A stretch of 13,486 bases of DNA from Candidatus Helarchaeota archaeon. Lineage in GTDB: Archaea > Asgardarchaeota > Lokiarchaeia > Helarchaeales > JABXJV01. Made by a program: the position numbers and the translations under genes. How positions within the stretch are numbered: position 1 is the stretch's first letter; each line of letters opens with the position of its first letter. Shown in pieces: positions 1-6,386 of this stretch. Under the pieces are notes generated by a model. The model worked only from the letters and a program-made list of their open reading frames with translations. It was not told where the DNA came from and searched no databases. Where the stretch lies: the NCBI GenBank assembly GCA_013375355.1, contig JABXJV010000280.1:1-13486 (forward strand), read 5' to 3'.

Positions 1-91
1 CTTTATCAGCAGGATTTATATTTTTAAATGTTTTCCCCGATTCCGATTCCACCCATTCTCCACAAATTAGAATCTTATATATCTCTGCCAC
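1..91 (-). CDS. Aldehyde dehydrogenase, N-terminal fragment (runs off the window)
   Basis: Only the first 30 codons are in the window. The frame starts with GTG at 89-91 and reads MAEIYKILICGEWVESESGK followed by TFKNINPADK. This is the usual N-terminus of the NAD(P)-dependent aldehyde dehydrogenase superfamily: a short strand, an 'INGEWV-type' motif (here ICGEWV), then the 'F.NINPAD' motif that precedes the cofactor domain. The start is supported by a strong Shine-Dalgarno AAAGGAG at 99-105, seven bases upstream. The catalytic Cys and Glu lie outside the window, so substrate and subfamily cannot be judged. Enzymes of this family oxidise aldehydes to carboxylates in the cytoplasm. The gene follows the REC/kinase-like gene on the same strand after a 354-bp gap, so it probably has its own promoter. 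Confidence 0.8.
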   Translation of the reverse strand, partial: MAEIYKILICGEWVESESGKTFKNINPADK

Positions 92-445
92 CTTTTTACT
101 CCTTTCTGTGGGATAAAATATTTATATCTTCTAAAATTTTTGTTTTTTACTATTTAAATTTTCTAAATTTAACTGTATTATCTTTTGTTATATCAACAAA
201 GTTAAAGTAATAAGGGGGTCTCTTAGCCCAATTGATAAAAATTCTATTTGAGGGTATAAAGTTTGCAGTTTTGAAAGATTATAATAACTTATCCCAATTA
301 TGGTTCAAAAAATCAATATTCACGATTTTTAATTTAACAAAAAAATCTTTACTTACAATAAAATTCTAATTCAATTAGTCAATTTATTGAAATTTTTAAT
401 TTGAATAAAATATAACACAAAATATACGTTTTTCGCTAAAATTTG
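92..445. other. Intergenic region between the kinase-like gene and the aldehyde dehydrogenase
   Basis: About 350 bp of very A+T-rich sequence with no convincing reading frame on either strand. It should contain the 3' end of the kinase-like transcript and the promoter of the aldehyde dehydrogenase. I see a nested A+T inverted repeat at 356-389 and a weak aaaaatc/gattttt dyad at 308-330, but no GC-rich terminator stem and no -35/-10 pair clearly better than chance in this composition. Confidence 0.6.
356..389. repeat. Nested A+T-rich inverted repeat
   Basis: Outer arms caataaa (356-362) and tttattg (383-389) enclose inner arms ctaatt (366-371) and aattag (373-378), centred on base 372. It lies 57-90 bases downstream of the kinase-like stop codon. 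On the minus strand a run of seven T follows after a short gap, so it could be a weak terminator or a protein-binding dyad. Chance is a real alternative because the arms contain almost no G or C. Confidence 0.3.
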
Positions 446-1594
446 TTAATTTTGGGGAATAATAATAATAATGGAAGAGCCTTTATTTATTTTACTTTTA
501 ACTTTAATAATTCCATTATGATTTTGAATAACATTATCAACAATAGAAAGCCCCAATCCAAGGCCTTTTCCGGGCGGTTTTGTTGTAAAAAAAGGTGTGA
601 ATATTTTACTTAAATTTTCTTTTGCAATTCCCTTCCCATTATCTGCGATTTCTATATACATCTTAGAAGCATTATATTTAGTGGATACCGAAATTTCCCC
701 ATTATTTTCAGTAAAATAAATTGCATTCAAAATAAGATTATAAAAAGCATGGTGAATCTGATTGCTATCTGCCCTGATATTAGGAATATCCTTATGAAAA
801 TTTTTGATTAAATGGATATCTTTTTCAAGGAACTTCTCTTCTACCTTTTTTAAAACCTCCTCAATAATATAATTAATATTAATCCATTCAAGGATTGGAT
901 TTTTCTCTGAATTAGAAAAAACAATCAAATCTTTAATGCTTTTTTCGACTTTATCCAAAATTTTATTCATTTTTATTAATATATCTTTATCTTTATATTC
1001 ATTTTTCGTGAGAAACTGCAAGTATCCAGAGAAAATACTTAATGGATTAATAAATTCTTGAGCCACAATTTCAGCGACCTTTGAATATTCCGAAGATAGT
1101 TTAATTTTTTTATCTTTCTCTTTATAAAAAATATTAACTTGGCCAGACATTCGAGATTGAATCATTTCAATTTTTTTTTCTTTTTCTTCTAATTTTTCTC
1201 TTAATTTTTCATTTTCTTTTCTGATTCTCTTATTTTCAATATGTTTTTCAACCATTAACATGAGTTCTTCTGGAATAAAAGGCTTAATCACATAATCATC
1301 CGCCCCTTTTTTCATTGCATCAACAGCAATCTTCTGGGAACCATATGCAGTCATAAATATCACAATTATCTCAGGATATTTTTCTTTTGTCTTCTTTAAA
1401 ACCTCAAGCCCACTCATCCCTGGAATCATAAAATCTGTTATAACAAGGTTGGGCTTTATCATTCGAATCTTTTCGAATCCATCTTCACCATCTCCAGACA
1501 ACAATACATGATATCCCAACTTTTCGAGATTTAACTGTATTATCTTTAATATATTATCATCATCATCTATTATTAGTATTTTTCTTTCTTTCAT
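446..1594 (-). CDS. Response-regulator receiver/histidine-kinase-like fusion lacking the H-box histidine
   Basis: A 382-residue soluble signalling protein. Residues 1-118 form a REC domain with the acidic pocket D10-D13, phospho-acceptor Asp54 in VITDF, Thr82 and Lys104. Residues about 118-148 are a charged coiled coil. Residues about 170-225 form a HisKA-like dimerisation helix pair, and residues about 240-382 an HATPase_c domain with N-box N286/N290, G1 box D318-N-G-x-G and G2 box G342-K-G-L-G-L-G. No membrane segment is present. The H-box reads IVAQEFINPL where the family has VAHExxNPL: Gln179 (CAA) replaces the phosphorylatable His, while Glu180 and Asn183 of the E-x-x-N phosphatase motif remain. 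The protein may therefore be a receiver-controlled phosphatase or an inactive kinase scaffold, which is inference. The start is supported by AAAAGGA at 1599-1605. No DNA-binding domain and no partner kinase occur nearby. The gene is separated from the upstream binding-protein gene by a terminator. Confidence 0.9.
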   Translation of the reverse strand: MKERKILIIDDDDNILKIIQLNLEKLGYHVLLSGDGEDGFEKIRMIKPNLVITDFMIPGMSGLEVLKKTKEKYPEIIVIFMTAYGSQKIAVDAMKKGADDYVIKPFIPEELMLMVEKHIENKRIRKENEKLREKLEEKEKKIEMIQSRMSGQVNIFYKEKDKKIKLSSEYSKVAEIVAQEFINPLSIFSGYLQFLTKNEYKDKDILIKMNKILDKVEKSIKDLIVFSNSEKNPILEWININYIIEEVLKKVEEKFLEKDIHLIKNFHKDIPNIRADSNQIHHAFYNLILNAIYFTENNGEISVSTKYNASKMYIEIADNGKGIAKENLSKIFTPFFTTKPPGKGLGLGLSIVDNVIQNHNGIIKVKSKINKGSSIIIIIPQN

Positions 1595-1622
1595 AATATC
1601 CTTTTCTCAGAATCCTTATACA

Positions 1623-1638
1623 ATATATTGCAATATAT
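1623..1638. promoter_or_regulatory. 16-bp perfect palindrome upstream of the kinase-like gene, possible operator
   Basis: ATATATTGCAATATAT is a perfect dyad lying 29-44 bases upstream of the ATG at 1594. The position would suit an operator or a leader element. It is mostly A and T apart from the central GC step, so coincidence cannot be excluded, and no regulator is known. Confidence 0.25.
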
Positions 1639-1841
1639 ATGCCAGTTTTACCAAAATTGTTCTTATTGGATATTCTTATTTCTGATTTAATTCATAACTA
1701 TAATAATTTTAAAGTGTTAACTGATTTTCTATAAAGTAAAATTACGGCACTTCTTTATTTTTTTTCTTAAATGCTTATAAAGTTGATTAATATTTTACAG
1801 ATAATAATAGTTGTAAATATATTTATAAATGAACCGTTCAT

Positions 1842-1880
1842 AAAAAAAACCCCTGATTAATATTTTGTAAATCAGGGGTT
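1842..1880 (-). terminator. Rho-independent terminator of the binding-protein gene
   Basis: A perfect 11-bp stem is formed by aacccctgatt (1848-1858) and aatcaggggtt (1870-1880), with an 11-base loop. On the minus strand the stem runs directly into eight T (complement of 1842-1849). It begins 25 bases after the stop codon at 1906, which identifies the binding-protein gene as the terminated unit and separates it from the kinase-like gene downstream. Confidence 0.92.
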
Positions 1881-1905
1881 ATATTTAAAAAAAATTCATG
1901 AATTT

Positions 1906-2847
1906 TTATTCTAAAAACAATTCTGCATTTTCCTTAGTAATTAATTTCGTTTTCAATCTTATTATCTTTGGAACCCTTTCCCCATTAAGTATCTTTAAAA
2001 CATATTCTATAGCCTCTTTTCCACATGTCGGGTATAAAAACGTGGCGTTTAGTTTTCCATCGATAACTCCCTGCAAACCTCCACCAGGACCAGATAGTCC
2101 TCCAATTCCAATAAAGATGATTTGATTTTCTCTTCCTTGAGAACGTGATGCAAGATAAGCACCAAGAGCCATTTGGTCGTTGTGGGCAAAAGTTAGATCA
2201 ATCTTTTCATGGGCTCTTAGTGCCAACTCCATTTTTGTTATAGCAAGTGGTCTCAGCCAATCCGCAAAATCTGTACAAATAATATTAATTTCAGGATTCT
2301 TGTCTATAATTTCTCTAAATCCCTCTTTCCTTTCTACTGCTCGATTCGAGCCCGGAGGTCCTTGTATCTCTACGATATTTCCTCTTCCATTAAGGATTTT
2401 CGCTGCATATTTACCAATCTCTCTTCCTATTTCTCTGTTATCCGCTCCAATAAAGCAGGTATAATATTCGCTCTCAAGCATTTGGTCAAGCACAATTACA
2501 TGTATTTTTGATTTATAAACTTTTCTAACCGTCTCGGTTATTAATTCTGTCTCATCTGGTGCAACAATTAATAGATCAACATTCATTTTAAGAAAGTCCT
2601 CTATATCAGATTCCTGTTTTATAGGGTCTTGAAGGGCATCTGCATATTCTATACTCAATATATCTGAATATTTTTTTGCCTCATCGAAAAGCGATTTGTT
2701 CATAGCATTTCTTATTGGCTCAACACTACTGTATTGTGAAAAACCTATTAAATATGGACCTTTTTTTACTTTGCGCCCGCAACTATTTAACAATAAAAAT
2801 ATTCCTATAATTACTATAACTAAACTTACTTTTCTAAAACAATGCAT
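1906..2847 (-). CDS. Periplasmic sugar-binding lipoprotein (Peripla_BP_4 / RbsB-like), solitary
   Basis: A 313-residue substrate-binding protein of the ribose/galactose-binding type. Residues 1-22 are a signal peptide ending in the lipobox L20-N-S-C23, so the mature protein should be lipid-anchored at Cys23. The two-lobed fold is indicated by IGFSQ (34-38), the first-lobe DLLIVAPDE segment (91-99), GADN (134-137), ERKEGF (172-177), the hinge-side NDQMALGA (223-230), and GIGG near 247-250. Asn137, Arg173 and Asp224 sit where family members contact sugar. Length is normal. AAGGA at 2857-2861, nine bases upstream, supports the start. No ABC ATPase or permease gene is next to it. It is preceded by the acylase gene, followed by a strong terminator, and then by the kinase-like gene. 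It may serve a transporter encoded elsewhere or act as a sensory binding protein. The ligand cannot be told from sequence. Confidence 0.88.
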   Translation of the reverse strand: MHCFRKVSLVIVIIGIFLLLNSCGRKVKKGPYLIGFSQYSSVEPIRNAMNKSLFDEAKKYSDILSIEYADALQDPIKQESDIEDFLKMNVDLLIVAPDETELITETVRKVYKSKIHVIVLDQMLESEYYTCFIGADNREIGREIGKYAAKILNGRGNIVEIQGPPGSNRAVERKEGFREIIDKNPEINIICTDFADWLRPLAITKMELALRAHEKIDLTFAHNDQMALGAYLASRSQGRENQIIFIGIGGLSGPGGGLQGVIDGKLNATFLYPTCGKEAIEYVLKILNGERVPKIIRLKTKLITKENAELFLE

Positions 2848-2963
2848 TAATCTGAATCCTTACAATTCATTTTCAATGATTTTCTTTAAAAAAATTTTGT
2901 TAAGAAGATAAGAATGTCTGCCAATCTAAATATAAGATTCATTCCTAACATTTACTCTAAGAG

Positions 2964-2991
2964 ATTATAATTCATAAAAATAACGTATTAA
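2964..2991 (-). promoter_or_regulatory. Candidate promoter of the binding-protein gene
   Basis: On the minus strand, TTAATA (complement of 2986-2991) is followed after 16 bases by a perfect TATAAT (complement of 2964-2969). This would start transcription about 110 bases before the binding-protein ATG and overlaps the acylase stop codon. The -35 matches the sigma-70 consensus at only four of six positions, and the region is A+T-rich, so support is modest. Confidence 0.3.
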
Positions 2992-5084
2992 GGATTATAC
3001 GAACTTTCAAGATTTTTCATTATTTCTTCTTCGGTAAAAAATGCAGATTTTAATCTTTCAGATACAAATAAATACATCTGGTCATTATAATGCTTCGAAT
3101 TTGGATTCCCGCTTATACCATAAGAAAGAACACTAAAAACCTTTAAAGGGTCAGAAAACTCTACTGCCATTATAAAAGAATCACCACCATTAGCATAAAA
3201 AATATCATCGAATTTATTGTATCTTATAACTCTGAATATTCCCAAACTTCCGTCCCCACCACCAATTGAAAGGTCAATATTTCCCCTTTTTATTCTGTGG
3301 TTTTCCCCCCATTTCAGATCAATTCTGCCGTATATTCTTTTTAATTCGTGTGCAGCAAAAATTAGAGAATTCAATGCAGTTTTAGGGTCACCTATTCCAG
3401 CAGGAGTTTCAATCGGTTTATCAGGATTCCAATCCTCTCTATAAATGGGATCCGCTTTTTTAATATATTCATTCCACCAAAAAATAAAAAGATTTGCTCC
3501 TTGACTTTCTGCTTTTGCAGTATTATCCCAATCATTTAAAATATTAACTATCTCTGACAACAATCTTTTATCTTTAATATCTTTTCGAATCCTACTTTCA
3601 CAAATATTTATTAATTCAGGTTTTAATCTATCGGCAAGAACTAATTGTGAATCAAACTTGTATTGGATCATTTCATCAAAAGATATTTTTTTATCTCTCT
3701 CAAGCATCTGCAGACTTCTTTGAGTTCTTAAACTGAGATGGTCACCTGCAAAATAGTTCGGGTAATTCTCTTTAGGAATTAAGTCCTGCAGTGAAGTATA
3801 CCATGGAGGATTATTGCAATTCTGAAGATATCCAGACTTTGGATTCATAAGGTATGGCAGTTCCTCGAAATTATGATATCCCATCCACTCTGTTTTACTT
3901 GTTGAACCCGGAACAATTCCTCTCCAGTTGTAGCCTTTTGCTCTTTTCGGAATTTGACCATTATATATATAAAATATATTCCCTTTATCATCAGCATAAC
4001 ATATATTAAACATCGGGATTTCCATCTTCTTCACAGCATCAATAAACTGGTTAAAATTCACTGCTTTTCCCATATCATACCATTCCCCGGCGAATCCAAT
4101 ATCATTAAATCCAGCATACTTTACAGCATAAGCCTTACTGCCTTTAAATTCAACAACTGGTCCATGAACTGAATAGTAAATATCCCTTTTTTCCCATCTG
4201 TATCCACCGTTAATTTTAACCTTTATGGAATCTTTAATAATCTCAAATTTTTCGATTCTATTATCGTACTTATAATGATTTTTCTCAACAAGTTCTAATT
4301 CATAAATATCAACTAAATCAGGTGAATTATTAGTTTGAGTCCATGTTAAATGTTCATTATGCCCGACTACAATTATAGGAAAACCTATACTAGTCGCCCC
4401 TGCTATATTTAATTTTTTGGGAACCGTTATATGCATTTCATACCATGTAAATGGTCCAGTCCAGGGTAAATGAGGATTAGCAAGCAACATAGCCTTACCG
4501 GATTCCGACCTTTCTGGAGATATAGCCCACATATTTGAACCCATTTGCATAATCCTTCTTCTATCGCTTCTGTATCTGCTTGAACTGTATATAAAATTAT
4601 TTAATATAACATATCTTCCATAAGTTAACACATCCTGAGGTTTTATTTGTTTAATCAAATCGGGAATTTTATCTCTATTTTTATTTATAAAATGATTTAT
4701 CCCATCGGCATAGCAAGTAAGTAATTTCTTCATTTTAGAACTTAATTCATTAAATCTCTCTTCAGCAATGGTTTTTATTTTAAACCTGATTATATTAAAA
4801 TCGGATTCAACATATTCGTCTCCAAAATATTCGGAGGCTTCTCCCTTTCCAATAAGATATAACTCTGCTATAAGTTCCAAGTTATCTTCTGCCTGAACAT
4901 ATCCTACTCCGAAAGATGCTGCCTCTTCTGTCTCTGCAAGTATGTGAGGAATCCCGTATATATCACGTCTTATGGTTACCTGTTCAGTAATAGGTTTATC
5001 ATTAATTTTTTGAGAACAATTATCAAAAAGCAGAAACAAAAATAAAACTTGAAAACAAATACGTCTGTTTAAAACAATTTTCAT
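2988..5084 (-). CDS. Penicillin amidase / acyl-homoserine-lactone acylase family Ntn hydrolase
   Basis: A 698-residue exported amidase of peptidase family S45. The N-terminus has two Arg, a hydrophobic core (9-20) and Cys23 in LFDNC, a loose lipobox, so it may be a lipoprotein or simply secreted. The precursor layout is typical: alpha chain from about residue 24, a spacer, then autocleavage before Ser183 in the motif G182-SNMW. Ser183 would be the catalytic N-terminal nucleophile of the beta chain. Conserved features that follow are LLANPHLPW with His205 (beta-chain position 23), GHNEHLTWTQT (241-251), and LQNCNNPPW (420-428) with the oxyanion-stabilising Asn. The match to PvdQ-like acylases is close around these motifs, so the reaction is probably hydrolysis of an acyl amide, possibly an N-acyl homoserine lactone or other lipid amide. 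The real substrate is unknown. No Shine-Dalgarno site precedes the ATG, which overlaps the stop of a doubtful small ORF. Confidence 0.9.
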   Translation of the reverse strand: MKIVLNRRICFQVLFLFLLFDNCSQKINDKPITEQVTIRRDIYGIPHILAETEEAASFGVGYVQAEDNLELIAELYLIGKGEASEYFGDEYVESDFNIIRFKIKTIAEERFNELSSKMKKLLTCYADGINHFINKNRDKIPDLIKQIKPQDVLTYGRYVILNNFIYSSSRYRSDRRRIMQMGSNMWAISPERSESGKAMLLANPHLPWTGPFTWYEMHITVPKKLNIAGATSIGFPIIVVGHNEHLTWTQTNNSPDLVDIYELELVEKNHYKYDNRIEKFEIIKDSIKVKINGGYRWEKRDIYYSVHGPVVEFKGSKAYAVKYAGFNDIGFAGEWYDMGKAVNFNQFIDAVKKMEIPMFNICYADDKGNIFYIYNGQIPKRAKGYNWRGIVPGSTSKTEWMGYHNFEELPYLMNPKSGYLQNCNNPPWYTSLQDLIPKENYPNYFAGDHLSLRTQRSLQMLERDKKISFDEMIQYKFDSQLVLADRLKPELINICESRIRKDIKDKRLLSEIVNILNDWDNTAKAESQGANLFIFWWNEYIKKADPIYREDWNPDKPIETPAGIGDPKTALNSLIFAAHELKRIYGRIDLKWGENHRIKRGNIDLSIGGGDGSLGIFRVIRYNKFDDIFYANGGDSFIMAVEFSDPLKVFSVLSYGISGNPNSKHYNDQMYLFVSERLKSAFFTEEEIMKNLESSYNP

Positions 5085-5224
5085 TTTAAAAAATCAAAAA
5101 TTTTTCGCATTGAATGAAGAATAAAATATTCGAGATGATAAAACCAAGCTCGAAGTTTCTTTTCCGCCTTGTACCAATTCGCTGTGGTGGAACTTACTTT
5201 CTTTGAAAAGAAAGCAAGTCTCAT
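5081..5224 (-). CDS. Doubtful small ORF, 47 residues, overlapping the acylase start
   Basis: The frame starts at ATG 5222-5224 and ends with TGA at 5081-5083, which overlaps the acylase ATG in an ATGA arrangement of the kind used in translational coupling. The product begins MRLAFFSKKVSSTTANWYKA and is basic and aromatic, without a recognisable domain or signal peptide. No Shine-Dalgarno site precedes it. Its 5' part coincides with a hairpin (5193-5218) and a locally less A+T-rich stretch that looks like a dispersed repeat, so the frame may be fortuitous. I do not recognise it and assign no function. Confidence 0.2.
   Translation of the reverse strand: MRLAFFSKKVSSTTANWYKAEKKLRAWFYHLEYFILHSMRKIFDFLK
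5193..5218. repeat. Hairpin, possibly part of a dispersed repeat
   Basis: Arms cttactttctt (5193-5203) and aagaaagcaag (5208-5218) pair over 11 positions with one mismatch around the loop tgaa. It sits between the amidohydrolase remnant and the acylase gene, in a stretch (about 5145-5220) noticeably richer in G and C than its surroundings. It has no following T-run on either strand, so it is not an obvious terminator. Similar ctttcttt-loop-aaagaaag hairpins are common as repeated intergenic elements, but only one copy is visible here. Confidence 0.4.
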
Positions 5225-5262
5225 TTTCAGAATAGATGAAATAATAAACTAAGATGAAGAAA

Positions 5263-5538
5263 TTAAATCTTAATATTTAATAAATTTGTAGCATTTAATC
5301 CTAATATTTTTTCTTTAGCTACATCCGAAATCTCAGTAGTTACAACTCTTCCAATATGAATTCTTGGGTCCATCAGCGGCATATCAGAACCAAACAAAAC
5401 CTTATCCTCTCCTGCTCCCTCAATTTGTATCCTTTAATATTTTTAATATTTATACTTTTTATAAAAATAAAAATTCCTAACCCGTTTTTTACCAAAATAA
5501 ATATTCCCATCAAAAATAGAAATATCAATTGTAAACAT
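5263..5538 (-). pseudogene. Amidohydrolase (Amidohydro_2 type) remnant with a large internal deletion
   Basis: The 3' part (5263-5433) encodes 56 residues containing GAGEDKVLFGSDMPLMDPR and then IHIGRV, followed by KEKILGLNATNLL. This is the C-terminal signature of TIM-barrel metal-dependent amidohydrolases of the Amidohydro_2 family, including the GSD aspartate that helps bind metal. In the same frame, a 31-codon ORF starts with ATG at 5536-5538 (MFTIDISIFDGNIYFGKKR), which resembles the N-terminus of such proteins. It ends with TAA at 5443-5445, and a second in-frame TAA lies at 5434-5436. Family members are about 270-320 residues, so roughly 200 central codons with most catalytic residues are missing. 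The C-terminal assignment is firm. Joining the N-terminal ORF to it is inference from frame and position. The remnant begins 26 bases after the SDR stop, suggesting it was once part of the same operon. Confidence 0.8.
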
Positions 5539-5564
5539 TTTAAATTCTTTTTTGAAATTAAATT

Positions 5565-6347
5565 TTATCTACCCATCCATCCGCCATCTACTACAAGAAT
5601 ATGTCCTGTTATATAGTCTGAAGCATCTGATGCAAGAAATACAGCGGCGCCTTTTAAATCTTCTGGATTCCCCCATCTATTCATTGGAATCCTTGATGTA
5701 ATCTCGTTATATCTCTCAGGGTTTTCAATAAGAGATTGTGTCAAGGGAGTTTTAAAATAGCCGGGCGCGATGGCATTGACATTCACATTATATTTAGCCC
5801 ACTCATTTGAGAGAGCCTTCGTAAGCTGGCTTACTCCTCCTTTACTTGCTGCATAAGCAGGAATCGTTATTCCACCAATAAAACTCATTAAAGATGCGAT
5901 GTTTATTATTTTACCCTTTCCTTGTTTTATCATAATTTTTCCAACTTCTCGACAACACAAAAAAACTCCCTTCAGATTAATATCAACAACTTTATCCCAA
6001 TCCCGTTCAGTATACTTAATCGCCTCTTCTCTGATGGTAATCCCAGCACTATTAACAAGTATATCTATCCTCCCGAACATATCAATAGTTCTATTAACCA
6101 AATTTTTAACCTGAGCAAGTTTTGAGACATCGCATTCAACAGTCAGAACTTTTCTTCCTACGTTCTCGATTTCGCTTTTAACCATTTCAAGATTATTAAG
6201 CTTCCTGCTCACGGCAACAATATCAGCTCCTGCTTCAGCCAGCCCACAAGCCATTGCTCTTCCCAGTCCATAACTTGAACCAGTTACTATAGCTGTTTTA
6301 CCTTTCAGAGAAAAATATCTAAGTATCCCTCTTCTTATTTTCGCCAT
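5565..6347 (-). CDS. SDR-family oxidoreductase (KduD / gluconate 5-dehydrogenase-like)
   Basis: A 260-residue classical short-chain dehydrogenase. Visible motifs are the cofactor-binding TGSSYGLG (22-29), acidic CDV at 72-74, NSAG (99-102), and the catalytic tetrad Asn124, Ser152, Tyr165 and Lys169 (YAASK). PG at 195-196 and the C-terminal VDGGWMGR follow. The DGGW ending and overall spacing resemble 2-deoxy-D-gluconate 3-dehydrogenase (KduD) and gluconate 5-dehydrogenases, which interconvert keto and hydroxy sugar acids using NAD(P)H. The sequence does not fix the substrate. About 12 residues precede the usual 'F.LKGKTAIVTG' start, and no Shine-Dalgarno site lies before the ATG at 6347, so the exact start is uncertain. 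It is followed by the amidohydrolase remnant and preceded by khpA at 39 bp, suggesting cotranscription. Confidence 0.9.
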   Translation of the reverse strand: MAKIRRGILRYFSLKGKTAIVTGSSYGLGRAMACGLAEAGADIVAVSRKLNNLEMVKSEIENVGRKVLTVECDVSKLAQVKNLVNRTIDMFGRIDILVNSAGITIREEAIKYTERDWDKVVDINLKGVFLCCREVGKIMIKQGKGKIINIASLMSFIGGITIPAYAASKGGVSQLTKALSNEWAKYNVNVNAIAPGYFKTPLTQSLIENPERYNEITSRIPMNRWGNPEDLKGAAVFLASDASDYITGHILVVDGGWMGR

Positions 6348-6386
6348 AGTAAAAAAATTGGTAATTATAATAAATTAAATAAATTA

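Larger units (their letters stand above)
1595..1905. other. Intergenic region upstream of the kinase-like gene
   Basis: A 311-bp stretch with no gene on either strand. Its right part holds the terminator of the binding-protein gene (1842-1880). The remaining 245 bases must carry the promoter of the kinase-like gene, but in this A+T-rich sequence no -35/-10 pair stands out. A 16-bp perfect palindrome lies at 1623-1638, just upstream of the ribosome-binding site. Confidence 0.6.

Noticed and set aside
28..210. Plus-strand ORF of 60 residues at the left edge
   Set aside because: It is the antisense shadow of the aldehyde dehydrogenase start and its upstream region, with low-complexity composition and no ribosome-binding site.
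308..330. aaaaatc/gattttt inverted repeat as a terminator for the kinase-like gene
   Set aside because: The seven-base stem contains a single G-C pair and is expected by chance in this composition.
1898..2911. Several plus-strand ORFs of 71-94 residues over the binding-protein gene
   Set aside because: They lie antisense to a gene with clear family motifs and show no recognisable protein features.
2900..2935. Sigma-54-like TTGGCA element upstream of the binding protein (minus strand)
   Set aside because: The GG element has no GC at the required -12 spacing, and no sigma-54 activator is nearby.
5356..5616. Plus-strand ORF of 86 residues
   Set aside because: It is antisense to the amidohydrolase remnant and the SDR 3' end, with no ribosome-binding site or family resemblance.
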